Shown here: positions 27,970-37,172 of the stretch, one piece after another
How positions within the stretch are numbered: position 1 is the stretch's first letter
Layout: every line of letters begins with the position of its first letter
Assembly: GCF_900100085.1 (NCBI RefSeq)
Contig: NZ_FNEJ01000011.1
Location: 62,001 to 126,000, forward strand
DNA from: Salipiger marinus
GTDB lineage: Bacteria; Pseudomonadota; Alphaproteobacteria; Rhodobacterales; Rhodobacteraceae
Reading direction: 5' to 3'
DNA length: 64,000 nt
The notes under the pieces: model-generated
What the model was told of the DNA's origin: nothing
What the model saw: only the letters and a program-made list of their open reading frames with translations
Databases searched by the model: none
Made by a program: the position numbers and the translations under genes

Positions 27970-28004
27970 AAAAGCCAAGGCCCGGCACAAATCCGCGCCG
28001 GGCC
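27970..28004 (-). terminator. Candidate terminator after secF
   Basis: The arms GGCCCGGC and GCCGGGCC (27979-27986 and 27997-28004) flank a 10-base loop and are followed on the minus strand by TTGGCTTTT. The T tract is interrupted, so confidence is moderate. Confidence 0.6.
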
Positions 28005-28010
28005 CGCACC

Positions 28011-28979
28011 TCAGACGAAGGGACCGGCTTTCTTGGCCTCGGCCTCTGCCTCGGGCTTCGACCAGTCGCGCTTGACCCCGAACCACAAGAGCAGCGCCGT
28101 GGCGATGAAGACCGAGGAATAGGTGCCGACCAGCACGCCCCAGATCATCGCGAAGACAAAGCCGCGGATCACGTCGCCGCCCAGCACGAACAGTGCCACC
28201 AGCGCCAGCAGCGTGGTGAAGGAGGTCATGAAGGTCCGGCTCAGCGTCTCGTTGATCGACAGGTTCAGCACCTCTCGCAGCTCGGTCTTCTTGTATTTCA
28301 CCAGATTCTCGCGGACCCGGTCAAAGACCACCACGGTGTCGTTCAGCGAATAGCCGACGATCGTCAGCAATGCCGCGATGGTGGTCAGGTCGAACTTGAT
28401 CTGCAGCTCTGAAAAGACGCCGATGGTCAGCACCACGTCATGGATCAGCGCGATCACCGCCCCCGCCGCGAACTGCCATTCGAAGCGCAGCCAGATATAG
28501 ACCAGCACCGCCGCCAGCGACAGCGCCACCGCCTGAATCGCCGTCCAGATCAGTTCGCCCGACACCTTGGGCCCCACCGATTCCACAGAGATGAAGCGGA
28601 TGTCGGGGGCCACGCCCTGCAGCGCCGCCTCGACCTGCGCGATGGTGTCCTGACTGACCGCCTCCACGTCGTCCTGCGCCTGAATGCGCACCATGGCCAC
28701 GTTCTGGTCGGGGCCGAAGGAGGGGTCGAACACCTCCGAGATCAGCACGTCACCCAGATCAAGCGCGGCCAGCGCCTCGCGATAGGCGCCCACATCCACG
28801 GGTTCGGTGGTTTCGGTGCGGATGGTGGTGCCGCCCCGGAAGTCGATGCCGTAGTTGAGACCGCGCAGCGCGAAGCTTGCCAGCGCCAGCACGATCATCA
28901 CGGCGGAAATGCCCAGCCACAGCTTCCAGCGGCTGAAGAAGTCAAAGCTGGTATTGTCGGGGATGATACGAAGACGCAT
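28011..28979 (-). CDS. secF: Protein translocase subunit SecF
   Basis: A 322-residue inner-membrane RND-type subunit that with SecD uses proton motive force to help proteins leave the Sec channel. It has the six-helix layout with a large first periplasmic domain. Typical motifs are GLNYGIDFRGGT near the start, VGYSLNDTVVVFDRVREN and NETLSRTFMTSFTTLL. It directly follows secD. Confidence 0.97.
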   Translation of the reverse strand: MRLRIIPDNTSFDFFSRWKLWLGISAVMIVLALASFALRGLNYGIDFRGGTTIRTETTEPVDVGAYREALAALDLGDVLISEVFDPSFGPDQNVAMVRIQAQDDVEAVSQDTIAQVEAALQGVAPDIRFISVESVGPKVSGELIWTAIQAVALSLAAVLVYIWLRFEWQFAAGAVIALIHDVVLTIGVFSELQIKFDLTTIAALLTIVGYSLNDTVVVFDRVRENLVKYKKTELREVLNLSINETLSRTFMTSFTTLLALVALFVLGGDVIRGFVFAMIWGVLVGTYSSVFIATALLLWFGVKRDWSKPEAEAEAKKAGPFV

Positions 28980-28982
28980 GGC

Positions 28983-30644
28983 TCAGACCTCGATGCTTTT
29001 GGGGCGGCGGCGTGCGAACCACATGGAGACCAGCAACCGGGTGACAAAGATCGCCGTGAACACCGAGGTCAGGATCCCCAGACCCAGCGTGATGGCAAAA
29101 CCGCGCACCGGGCCGGAGCCCATGACATACAGGATGGTGGCGGTCAGGAAGGTGGTGATGTTGGCATCGACAATGGCCGACAGCGCCTTCTCGTAGCCCA
29201 GTTCGATGGCGCGGGCCGGGCCGCGCGCGGTCTTCAGTTCCTCGCGGATGCGTTCGAACACCAGCACGTTGGCATCCACCGCCATGCCGACCGTCAGCAC
29301 GATGCCCGCAATCCCGGGCAGGGTCAGCGTGGCCCCCACCAGCGACAGCAGGCCGAAGATCAGGCCGATATTGATGATGAGCGCGATATTGGCAAAGAGT
29401 CCGAAGAGGCCATAGCTCGCCCACATGAAGCCCAGCACCGCGATGAAGGCCACCGCCGTGGCAAGCTTGCCCGCCTCGATGCTGTCCTGCCCCAGTTCCG
29501 GGCCGATGGTGCGTTCTTCAAGGAAATCCATCCCCGCAGGCAGCGCGCCCGCGCGCAGCAGCACCGCAAGGTTGGTGGACTGTTCCACGGTGAAATTGCC
29601 GGTGATGATGCCCGACCCGCCGGGGATGTGGCTCTGGATCACCGGGGCGGAAATCACCTCGCCATCCAGAACGATGGCGAAGGGGCTGCCGATATTGGCG
29701 GCGGTGTAATCGCCGAATTTCCGCGCCCCCGAAGGGTTGAAGCGGAAATTGACCGCAGGCTGCCCGTTCTGGTCAAAGGCGGGCTGCGCATCCACCAGTT
29801 CCTCGCCGGTGACGACGGGTGCCTGTTCCAGCACATAGAACACGCCCTCCTCGTCCTGCGACGGCATGATCTCGTTGCCGACCCCGGCACTGGTGTCGGG
29901 ATTGCTGGTGCGGCTGACGACGCCCTGAAAGGTCAGCTGCGCCGTGGTGCCGATGATGGCTTTCAGTTCTGCCGCCGATCCCACGCCCGGCACCTGAATC
30001 AGGATGCGGTCGGCGCCCTGACGCTGGATGGTGGGTTCGCGGGTGCCGACCTCGTCGATGCGGCGGCGGATGATTTCAAGGCTCTGCTGCATGGTGCGGT
30101 CATCGGTGGCCTGCTGTTCGGCCTCCGACAGGCGGACCACGATATCGGATCCCTCGCCCGCCACCTGCAGATCGGTGGTGCCCGCCCCGGTCATGGAGAC
30201 CACGGGCCGCGCCAGTCCGCGCACCAGTTCCAGCGCGCGGGCCATGCCGTCCGGTTCGGAAATGCGCACGCGCAGCTCGCCCGGGGGCGAAGGCTGCAGG
30301 CGGATGGTGCCCACAGAGTCCCGCTCGCCGCGCAGGATGTCGCGGACATCGGGCCAGAGCGCTTCCATGCGCGACTGATAGACCTCGGCCACCTTGACCT
30401 CGGCCAGCAGATGCGCGCCGCCGCGCAGGTCGAGCCCGAGATTCACCAGTCCCGAGGGCAGCCAGTCCGGCCAGCCCGCACGGGCGGCCTCGCGCTCTGC
30501 GGTGGCGCCGCTTTCCTCGATGGCGGCGACCGCGTCATTATGCGCCTCGACGCGGTTGTAGAACAGGTTGGGGCTGGCCAAGGCCAGCCCCACGATGACA
30601 GTCGCCCAGACAAGCAGGCGTTTCCAGAGATCGATCTGCAGCAT
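28983..30644 (-). CDS. secD: Protein translocase subunit SecD
   Basis: A 553-residue partner of SecF. The first helix is followed by a periplasmic P1 domain starting LGLDLRGGAHLL; the RND-type motifs include GMAVDANVLVFERIREE and TILYVMGSGPVRGFA. It lies between yajC (25 bases upstream) and secF (three bases downstream), the normal order. Confidence 0.97.
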   Translation of the reverse strand: MLQIDLWKRLLVWATVIVGLALASPNLFYNRVEAHNDAVAAIEESGATAEREAARAGWPDWLPSGLVNLGLDLRGGAHLLAEVKVAEVYQSRMEALWPDVRDILRGERDSVGTIRLQPSPPGELRVRISEPDGMARALELVRGLARPVVSMTGAGTTDLQVAGEGSDIVVRLSEAEQQATDDRTMQQSLEIIRRRIDEVGTREPTIQRQGADRILIQVPGVGSAAELKAIIGTTAQLTFQGVVSRTSNPDTSAGVGNEIMPSQDEEGVFYVLEQAPVVTGEELVDAQPAFDQNGQPAVNFRFNPSGARKFGDYTAANIGSPFAIVLDGEVISAPVIQSHIPGGSGIITGNFTVEQSTNLAVLLRAGALPAGMDFLEERTIGPELGQDSIEAGKLATAVAFIAVLGFMWASYGLFGLFANIALIINIGLIFGLLSLVGATLTLPGIAGIVLTVGMAVDANVLVFERIREELKTARGPARAIELGYEKALSAIVDANITTFLTATILYVMGSGPVRGFAITLGLGILTSVFTAIFVTRLLVSMWFARRRPKSIEV

Positions 30645-30668
30645 GTGTCGGGCGTTTTCCGTTTATGA

Positions 30669-30959
30669 TCAGGCTTCTGCGGCGGGTTCGGTCTTGGACA
30701 GCACCTGTGCCACGGTGGTCTGCACGATGCGGACGCGCACGCCTTCGGCGATTTCCACTTCCAGCTCGCCGCCTTCCTTGACCTTCGACACCTTGCCGAT
30801 CAGCCCGCCCTGGGTCACGATCTGGTCACCCCGGCGCAGCGCCGCCACCATCTTCTGGTGTTCCTTGACCTTCTTCTGCTGCGGGCGGATCAACAGAAAA
30901 TACATGATCCCGAAAATGAGGATCAGAGGAACAAACTGGGCAATTGCGCTGCTATCCAT
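30669..30959 (-). CDS. yajC: Sec translocon accessory protein YajC
   Basis: This 96-residue protein has one N-terminal transmembrane helix (QFVPLILIFGIMYFLLIRPQ) and a charged domain with QGGLIGKVSKVKEG, diagnostic of YajC. It binds SecDF and is first in the yajC-secD-secF operon. Confidence 0.96.
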   Translation of the reverse strand: MDSSAIAQFVPLILIFGIMYFLLIRPQQKKVKEHQKMVAALRRGDQIVTQGGLIGKVSKVKEGGELEVEIAEGVRVRIVQTTVAQVLSKTEPAAEA

Positions 30960-31281
30960 GCGGGGCTCTCCTTGCTGGTCAGGCGGGGCACCCCCCGCAA
31001 ATTTGGCCGGAACCTATGTGCGAAGCGCCCCGGATGCAAGGCGCCGGATCTTCGCAGATGGACGCTGGCCCGGCCGCACCCTGACCTGACCCCATGAACC
31101 TTGGGGAAAGCATGGATCAGGGGACCGTTCGGCCCGTGGCGCCGGGGGGATGTTCCGGGCCTTTTTGTGCGGCTGGGGCTGCTGGGCCACCACATTGGTC
31201 GCGCAAAAAGCCGGGCGATGCGCTATGTCACACCCGCTGGCGCAGAAGGCGATCCAGCCACAGGACCGCACATCTCTTGCA
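30960..31281. other. Gene-free interval between yajC and the protease gene
   Basis: These 322 bases separate two divergent genes. I see no convincing coding frame; short open frames here on both strands lack family features. The interval holds a terminator-like hairpin with a T tract near its middle (see 31131-31166) and the divergent promoters, which I could not locate confidently. Confidence 0.5.
31131..31166 (+). terminator. Hairpin plus T5 tract with no gene upstream
   Basis: GGCCCG (31131-31136) and CGGGCC (31156-31161) could pair across a 19-base loop and are followed by TTTTT. No + strand gene precedes it, so it could end an unannotated small RNA or be chance. Confidence 0.3.
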
Positions 31282-31962
31282 ATGACACGCCTCGCTCTGC
31301 TGCTCCTCATCCTTGCCCTGCCCGTCCGGGCGGCGGAGCTGCCGGTTCTGCCGCAGGATCAGCTGGCGGACTGGCAGGCGGTGGGGCGGGTGAATACGCA
31401 GGGTTACCGTCGGGTCGGCATGTGCACCGGCACGCTGGTGGCGCCCGATCTGGTGCTGACGGCGGCGCATTGTCTGCTGGGGCCCGACGCGCGTCCGGTG
31501 CGGGCGGCGGATCTGCGCTTTGTCGCGGGCTGGCGTGGCGGCGATCATGCCGGGGTGGCGGAGGTGGCGCGCTACGATCTGCACCCCAAGGCGCTGCAGG
31601 GCGAGGCGCTGTCGATCGAGCACGACCTAGCGCTGCTGCATCTGGCCGCGCCGCTTGATCCGCCGCCGGTGCCGCTGGGAACACGGGCCGGGCCGCCCTT
31701 TGCCCTGATCGGCTATCACGATCACCGCCCGCACCGGCTGTCGGGGCGGATGGACTGCGGCGGGGGCAGGTCGCACCGGATGCTGCTGCTGGACTGTCCG
31801 GTGCGCCCGGGCAATTCCGGCGGGCCGGTGCTGGCGCGGCAGGACGGGCGCTGGCAGGTGGTGGGGGTGGTTTCAGCCCGCTCTGACCATGGCACGCTGG
31901 TGGTGCCGCTTGATGGCTGGCTGCGCGGGCAGGTGATGCCGGGCGCCCCCTACCCTCGCTGA
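31282..31962 (+). CDS. Secreted trypsin-like serine protease
   Basis: The 226-residue product has a Sec signal (MTRLALLLLILALPVRAAE) and a chymotrypsin-fold S1 domain. The catalytic triad is His63 (LTAAHC), Asp115 (IEHDLALLHL) and Ser179 (PVRPGNSGGPV). I chose ATG 31282 because it gives the signal peptide; the frame is open from 31150. It is probably periplasmic. It is short and has no PDZ domain, unlike DegP. It lies upstream of serS on the same strand. Confidence 0.88.
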   Translation: MTRLALLLLILALPVRAAELPVLPQDQLADWQAVGRVNTQGYRRVGMCTGTLVAPDLVLTAAHCLLGPDARPVRAADLRFVAGWRGGDHAGVAEVARYDLHPKALQGEALSIEHDLALLHLAAPLDPPPVPLGTRAGPPFALIGYHDHRPHRLSGRMDCGGGRSHRMLLLDCPVRPGNSGGPVLARQDGRWQVVGVVSARSDHGTLVVPLDGWLRGQVMPGAPYPR

Positions 31963-32017
31963 GCAAATCAGGGCATAACGCCCCCGAGTCGCCATTTCAT
32001 GCCAAAGGATCAGGACG

Positions 32018-33310
32018 ATGCACGACATCCGCACCATTCGCGAAAACCCCGCCGCTTTTGACGCGGCGCTGTCGCGCCGGGGTGCCGAACCGCTGTCGTC
32101 CCGCCTGCTGGAGATGGACGAGGCGCGCCGCGCCGCCATCCATGCCGCCGAAACCGCGCAGGCGGAACAGAACCGCGCCTCCAAGGAAGTCGGCGCCGCC
32201 AAGGGCCGCGGCGATGATGCCGAATTTGAACGGCTGCGCGCGCTGGTTTCCGACAAGAAGGCCGAGGTCGCCGCGATGATGGCCCGCGCCAAGGATCTGG
32301 ACGAGGCGCTGACCGCGCTGCTGCTGGAAATCCCCAACCTGCCGCTGGACGAAGTGCCCGAAGGCCGCGACGAGGCCGACAATGTGGAGATCCGCCGCTG
32401 GGGCACGCCCGCCAGCTTCGACTTCACTCCGAAGGAACATTACCAGCTGGAGGGGGTGACCCGCGGCATGGATTTTGAAACCGCGGCCAAGCTGTCGGGG
32501 GCGCGGTTTGTGGTGCTGTCGGGCGCCACCGCGCGGATCCATCGCGCACTGGCGCAGTTCATGCTCGACACCCATACCGAAGAAAACGGCCTGACCGAGA
32601 CCTGGACCCCGGTTCTGGTGCGCGAGGAAATGATGCTGGGCACCGGGCAGTTGCCCAAGTTCGGCGAAGACAGCTATCAGACGCGGGACGGCTGGTGGCT
32701 GGTGCCCACGGCGGAGGTGACGCTGACCAATATCGTCAGCGGCCTGACCGTGGACGAAGACAGCCTGCCGCGCCGCTATGTCGCCCATACCCAGTGCTTC
32801 CGCTCCGAGGCGGGCAGCGCCGGGCGCGACACCGCCGGAATGCTGCGCCAGCACCAGTTCGAGAAGGTCGAGATGGTGTCGATCACCCATCCCGACGCCT
32901 CGCGCGCCGAACTGGACCGGATGACCGGCTGCGCCGAGGGCATCCTGCAGAAGCTGGGCCTGCCCTATCGCACCGTGGTGCTTTGCACCGGCGACATGGG
33001 CTTTGGCGCGCGGCGCACCCATGACATCGAGGTCTGGCTGCCCGGGCAGAACTGTTACCGCGAGATCAGCTCGGTCTCGCTCTGCGGCGCGTTTCAGGCC
33101 CGGCGCATGAACGCGCGGTTCAAGCCGGGCGCGGGTGGCAAGCCGGAATATGTGCACAGCCTGAACGGCTCCGGCCTCGCCGTGGGGCGCTGCCTGATCG
33201 CGGTGCTGGAAAATGGCCAGCAGGCGGATGGATCCGTCCTGCTGCCCGAGGCGTTGAGCCCGTGGCTGGGAGGCAAGACCCGGCTGACAGCGGAAGGGGC
33301 ATTGATCTGA
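32018..33310 (+). CDS. serS: Seryl-tRNA synthetase
   Basis: A 430-residue class II synthetase that charges tRNA-Ser (and tRNA-Sec where present). The N-terminal coiled-coil arm spans about residues 30-105. Class II motif 2 is [20 protein letters not shown] and motif 3 contains [17 protein letters not shown] TspO-like gene starts one base after the stop. Confidence 0.98.
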   Translation: MHDIRTIRENPAAFDAALSRRGAEPLSSRLLEMDEARRAAIHAAETAQAEQNRASKEVGAAKGRGDDAEFERLRALVSDKKAEVAAMMARAKDLDEALTALLLEIPNLPLDEVPEGRDEADNVEIRRWGTPASFDFTPKEHYQLEGVTRGMDFETAAKLSGARFVVLSGATARIHRALAQFMLDTHTEENGLTETWTPVLVREEMMLGTGQLPKFGEDSYQTRDGWWLVPTAEVTLTNIVSGLTVDEDSLPRRYVAHTQCFRSEAGSAGRDTAGMLRQHQFEKVEMVSITHPDASRAELDRMTGCAEGILQKLGLPYRTVVLCTGDMGFGARRTHDIEVWLPGQNCYREISSVSLCGAFQARRMNARFKPGAGGKPEYVHSLNGSGLAVGRCLIAVLENGQQADGSVLLPEALSPWLGGKTRLTAEGALI

Positions 33311-33311
33311 C

Positions 33312-34013
33312 ATGACACGCATCTGGGCCGTTCTGGTGCTGCTGGCGGCGGTGGCGTTTGCCGCCTCGCCGCTGCTGACGCCGGGTTTCAACGGATTTGA
33401 CCCGCAGGCCTTTCCGGTGCCGCAGGTCGATCCGCCGGTGCAGCCGGCGGGCTATGCCTTTTCGATCTGGGGCCTGATCTATCTGTGGCTGATCGCGGGG
33501 GCGGGCTTTGGCCTGTTCGCGCGCAGCGATTCCGAAGACTGGGCGCCTGCCCGCCCGCCGCTGGTGCTGAGCCTTGCCGTGGGGGCGTTCTGGCTGCCGG
33601 TGGCCAACCTGTCGCCGATCGCGGCAACGGTGATGATCTGGGTGATGACGGCTGCGGTGCTGCGGGCGCTGTTCCTGACCGGGGACATGGACCGCTGGTG
33701 GCAGCTGTCGCCGGTGGCGGTCTATGCGGGCTGGCTGACCGCTGCCGCCTCGGTCTCGGTCGGGCTGCTGCTGGCGGGCTATGGCCTTCTGGAGGCGACG
33801 CCCGCCGCATTGGTGGGGCTGGGTCTGGCGCTCGTGCTGGCGCTGGTGGTGCAATACCGCCTGCACCGCGCGCCGCTTTACGGCATTACGGTGATCTGGG
33901 CGCTGGTGGCGGTGATCGTGGCGAACCTGAGCCCGCTCAACATCGCGGTGGCGGGGCTGGCGGTGCTGGGCATCCTTGGCATTCTGGCGCTGCGCGGCAC
34001 GGATACCGAATAA
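33312..34013 (+). CDS. TspO/MBR-related membrane protein
   Basis: A 233-residue protein with several transmembrane helices. The segment QPAGYAFSIWGLIYLWL matches the conserved first-loop motif of tryptophan-rich sensory proteins (TspO/MBR). The C-terminus is unusually hydrophobic (VAGLAVLGILGILALRG). Family members bind porphyrins or sterols; in Rhodobacter, TspO regulates photosynthesis genes, but this protein is longer than classical TspO (about 160 residues), so it is a divergent member. It starts one base after serS and is probably co-transcribed. Confidence 0.7.
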   Translation: MTRIWAVLVLLAAVAFAASPLLTPGFNGFDPQAFPVPQVDPPVQPAGYAFSIWGLIYLWLIAGAGFGLFARSDSEDWAPARPPLVLSLAVGAFWLPVANLSPIAATVMIWVMTAAVLRALFLTGDMDRWWQLSPVAVYAGWLTAAASVSVGLLLAGYGLLEATPAALVGLGLALVLALVVQYRLHRAPLYGITVIWALVAVIVANLSPLNIAVAGLAVLGILGILALRGTDTE

Positions 34014-34017
34014 ACGC

Positions 34018-34041
34018 GCCGCGCCCCATCAGGGGCGCGGC
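34018..34041. terminator. Perfect 10-bp hairpin between converging TspO-like and phnM genes
   Basis: GCCGCGCCCC and GGGGCGCGGC flank the loop ATCA. It lies immediately after the TspO-like stop and just before the phnM stop, so it can serve both transcripts; neither side has a full T tract. Confidence 0.55.
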
Positions 34042-34063
34042 ACACTGCCGAAATCAGGCTAAA

Positions 34064-35206
34064 TCAGGCGACGCGGCGGCCATGGCTCCAGACGCCACGG
34101 ATCACCGGCTGGCCTTCGATATGGGCCACGCGCACCACATCCCCCAGCAGCCCCGGCGCAAGACGCCCGCGATCCTGCAGCCCGGCAGCCTCTGCGGGGG
34201 CCCGGGTCACGCTGGCGATGCCGCGCGGCAGATCCTCCCACAGATCCGCCAGCCGGAACGCCGCCAGCAGCAGCGACGAGGGCACGTAATCCGACGACAG
34301 GATGTCGAGCAGGTTCAGCTTGGCCAGATCCTCGGCGGCGACATTGCCGGAATGCGACCCGCCCCGGATCAGGTTCGGCGCCCCCATCATCACCGCGATC
34401 TGCGCCGCATGGCAGGCCTCTGCCGCTTCCACCGTGGTGGGGAATTCGGCCAGCCGCACGCCATGCCCGGCGCTGGTGGTGACATGATCCGCCGTGGTGT
34501 CATCGTGGCTGGCCAGCACCGCGCCCAGACGGCGCGCGGCTTGCACCGCGCCTGCCTCGTGCCGCGCGCCCAGGCTGTCGCGCAGCCCGGTCAGGTTCGC
34601 CACATGCTCGGCAAATTCCGCATCCGACAGGCCATGTTTGCCACAGACATAATCCTTGAACTTGCTGATGTCGCGGAACTGGCGCTGGCCGGGGGTGTGA
34701 TCCATCAGCGACAGGATGCCCACCCGGTCGGCGGCGCCGAATTCCTCCAGCTCCTCCAGCAGGGTTTCCGAACAGATCTCGGCGCGCAGATGCAGGAAAT
34801 GGCTGATCCGCAACATGCCCGCGCGCCGCGCCTCCAGCAGTTCGCCCGCCAGCGACCGGGCATATTTGCCATAGCGCGTGCGCGAGGCACTGACCACAGA
34901 GCCCACGCGCATCGCGTCGAACACCGTGGTGATGCCGGTCGAGGCCAGTTCGCCATCATGCGCAAGGATCGCCGCCATATGCGGCCAGTCCACCTTGGGG
35001 CGCGGCTGCATGTGGCGTTCCAGATTGTCGGTATGCAGCTCGATCAGGCCGGGGATCAGCAGATCGCCCGCGCAATCCTCGGCCCCGGCCACGGTGGTGG
35101 CGCCGTCGGTGATGTCGGCGATGCGCCCGTCCTGCAGATGCAGCGTGCCGTGGATCACCGCATCGTCCAGAACGATGCGCGCGTTGGTCAAAAGCGTGTT
35201 GCCCAT
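34064..35206 (-). CDS. phnM: Ribose 1-methylphosphonate 5-triphosphate diphosphatase PhnM (classical copy)
   Basis: A 380-residue amidohydrolase-superfamily metalloenzyme. In the C-P lyase pathway it removes pyrophosphate from alpha-D-ribose 1-methylphosphonate 5-triphosphate. The metal motif ELHTDNLERHMQPRP corresponds to the HxD-containing strand in E. coli PhnM, and GSHSGNVAAEDLAKL and DYVPSSLLLA are typical. It is transcribed leftwards and divergently from the DUF1045 gene. A second, more divergent PhnM-like gene is at 43.2 kb. Confidence 0.93.
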   Translation of the reverse strand: MGNTLLTNARIVLDDAVIHGTLHLQDGRIADITDGATTVAGAEDCAGDLLIPGLIELHTDNLERHMQPRPKVDWPHMAAILAHDGELASTGITTVFDAMRVGSVVSASRTRYGKYARSLAGELLEARRAGMLRISHFLHLRAEICSETLLEELEEFGAADRVGILSLMDHTPGQRQFRDISKFKDYVCGKHGLSDAEFAEHVANLTGLRDSLGARHEAGAVQAARRLGAVLASHDDTTADHVTTSAGHGVRLAEFPTTVEAAEACHAAQIAVMMGAPNLIRGGSHSGNVAAEDLAKLNLLDILSSDYVPSSLLLAAFRLADLWEDLPRGIASVTRAPAEAAGLQDRGRLAPGLLGDVVRVAHIEGQPVIRGVWSHGRRVA

Positions 35207-35284
35207 GCCTTACCTCAATTCCTGTGTCTTGTCTTGGATCCGGGCGGTCTTCCCGCCGTCATGTTTGCGTGGCAGAACAGGCGC

Positions 35285-35980
35285 ATGACAGATGCCATGC
35301 CCCCCTTCCGCCGCTTCGCCGTCTATGCCGCGCCCGATCCCGGGCCGCTGGCCGAATTTGCTGCCCGCTGGCTGGGCTGGGATCCGGTCACCGGGACCGA
35401 ACCCGCGCCGCCCGATGTGACCGGCCTGCCCCGTCCGCAGGCGGAGATCACCGCCGATCCGCGCAAATATGGCTTTCACGGCACGCTGAAACCGCCCTTC
35501 CGCCCGACCGGAAGTCAGGCGCGGCTTGAGGCCGATCTGGCCGCACTTGCCGCCCGGCTGGCCCCCGTCACGCTGGACGGGCTGCGGCTGGCCCGGCTGG
35601 GCCGGTTTCTGGCGCTGGTCCCCGAGGGCGACGCATCGGCGCTGGCAGATCTCGCGGCAGAGGTGGTGGCCGCACTCGATCCTCACCGCGCGCCCCAGAC
35701 CGAGGCGGACCTGGCCCGCCGCCGTGCCAAGGGGCTGAGCCCGCGGCAGGAGCAGAACCTGCAGCGCTGGGGCTATCCTTATGTGATGGAGGAGTTCCGC
35801 TTTCACCTGACGCTGACCGGGCCGCTGCCCGGGGACGAGGCGGATCAGGTGGCCGAGGCGCTGCGCCCGCATCTGGCGCCGCTGCTGCCGCGACCTTTCG
35901 TGCTGGGCGCGCTGTGCCTTTTCGGCGAGGCAGAGGACGGGCGGTTCCATCTGCTGCACCGCTACGCCCTGACCGGCTGA
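35285..35980 (+). CDS. Phosphonate-operon 2H phosphoesterase (DUF1045)
   Basis: This 231-residue protein belongs to the DUF1045 phosphonate-metabolism family and shows the two HxT motifs of the 2H phosphoesterase superfamily: His65-x-Thr67 (GFHGTLKPPF) and His174-x-Thr176 (FHLTLTGPL). 2H enzymes open cyclic phosphodiesters. In the C-P lyase pathway the cyclic ribose phosphate made by PhnJ is normally opened by PhnP, which is absent from this window, so this protein may do that step (inference). Its 3' end overlaps the converging phnN by 19 bases. The start ATG at 35285 is divergent from phnM. Confidence 0.85.
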   Translation: MTDAMPPFRRFAVYAAPDPGPLAEFAARWLGWDPVTGTEPAPPDVTGLPRPQAEITADPRKYGFHGTLKPPFRPTGSQARLEADLAALAARLAPVTLDGLRLARLGRFLALVPEGDASALADLAAEVVAALDPHRAPQTEADLARRRAKGLSPRQEQNLQRWGYPYVMEEFRFHLTLTGPLPGDEADQVAEALRPHLAPLLPRPFVLGALCLFGEAEDGRFHLLHRYALTG

Positions 35981-36492
35981 AGCAGCGCGCGCAGCGCGGC
36001 GGCGGCGGTGTCAAGATCGCCGGAATTGTCGATGACATGCACGCAGAGCCCCGGCGGCAGCGGCTCGGCGGCGCGGTCCAGCCGCGCCGCGATGTCCGCT
36101 GCCGTCTCCCGCCCGCGCGCGGCAAGCCGGGCCGCCAGCGCCGCACGGGTGGCGGTGACATGGATCACCTCCAGCCCGGGAATGGCCGCCGCCGCAGCGG
36201 CCAGATGCTTGCGCGAGCCGTTGAACACCGTGACCGGCGCGCGGGTCAGCTCGGCCTGCGGGATGCCGTAATGCAGCCCATGCGCCTGCCAGTGCAGCGC
36301 GAAACGGCCCGCGCGGCGCTGGTCCTCGAATTCGGCGGGCGTGACCGCCTCGTGATCCTCGCCCCCGGCTGCGGGCGCGCGGGTCACCACCCGGCGCACC
36401 ACATGCAGCCCCGGCAGACCGGGCGCCACGCGCGCCAGCAGCGTGTCCTTGCCCACGCCAGACGGGCCGACAAGGGCAAAGATCCGGCTCAT
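35962..36492 (-). CDS. phnN: Ribose 1,5-bisphosphokinase PhnN
   Basis: A 176-residue kinase related to guanylate kinase. It phosphorylates ribose 1,5-bisphosphate to PRPP, returning the sugar from phosphonate breakdown to metabolism. The P-loop is GPSGVGKDTLLARV at about residues 8-21. It is the last gene of the phnG-N operon, its start overlapping the phnL stop by four bases, and it converges on DUF1045. Confidence 0.93.
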   Translation of the reverse strand: MSRIFALVGPSGVGKDTLLARVAPGLPGLHVVRRVVTRAPAAGGEDHEAVTPAEFEDQRRAGRFALHWQAHGLHYGIPQAELTRAPVTVFNGSRKHLAAAAAAIPGLEVIHVTATRAALAARLAARGRETAADIAARLDRAAEPLPPGLCVHVIDNSGDLDTAAAALRALLQPVRA

Positions 36493-37172
36493 GCCGCGCG
36501 GGCCGGGGTGAAGGCGGTGACATCCACCTCGCGGTCGCAGACCGCCTCGCGCGCCTCGGCGTCGTGGAAGATGCCAAGGATGGCGGCGCCCCGCGTCTTG
36601 GCCTCGCGGATCAGATCCAGCACCACCGCGCGGTTGGTGGCATCCAGCGAGGCGGTGGGTTCATCCAAGAGCAGCGCCGGAAAGTCATGCGCAAAGCCGC
36701 GCGCGATGTTGACCCGCTGCTGCTCGCCCCCGGAAAACGTGGTGGGCGACAGCGACCACAGCCGTTCGGGGATGTTGAGCCGCGCGAGCAGGTCGCGGGC
36801 GCGGTCCAGCCCTGCCTCGGTGCTGCCGCCTGCCGCCAGAACCGGCTCTGCCACCACGTCCAGCGTCGGCACGCGCGGCACCACGCGCAGGAACTGGCTG
36901 ACATATCCCAGCACATGACGGCGCAGCGCGAGGATCTGGCGCGGCTCGGCCTGCGCCACGTCCAGATCGCCGACCCGGATCGCGCCATCCTGCGCCAGAT
37001 AATTGCCGTAGATCATGCGCATCAGGGTGGATTTTCCCGCCCCCGAATTGCCCACCAGCGCCACGCACTCGCCGCGCGCCACGGACAGGCTGGCCCCCGC
37101 CATCACCGGGATCACCGCACTGCCCTGATTGTGCAGCACGAAGGATTTCGACAGGTCGCGGATCTCGATCAT
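36489..37172 (-). CDS. phnL: C-P lyase ABC-type ATPase PhnL
   Basis: A 227-residue ABC ATPase without membrane partners. PhnL associates with the PhnGHIJK core and is needed for C-P lyase turnover. Walker A is GNSGAGKST, the signature is FSGGEQQRVN and Walker B is ALLLDEPTASLD. I chose the ATG at 37172 (MIEIRDLSKSF), which overlaps the corA stop as ATGA; the frame opens 15 bases earlier. Confidence 0.94.
   Translation of the reverse strand: MIEIRDLSKSFVLHNQGSAVIPVMAGASLSVARGECVALVGNSGAGKSTLMRMIYGNYLAQDGAIRVGDLDVAQAEPRQILALRRHVLGYVSQFLRVVPRVPTLDVVAEPVLAAGGSTEAGLDRARDLLARLNIPERLWSLSPTTFSGGEQQRVNIARGFAHDFPALLLDEPTASLDATNRAVVLDLIREAKTRGAAILGIFHDAEAREAVCDREVDVTAFTPARAA

Noticed and set aside
35207-35284. 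Pho box in the phnM-DUF1045 divergent gap
   Set aside because: Only weak single heptamers such as CCGTCAT are present without a second copy at 11 bases.
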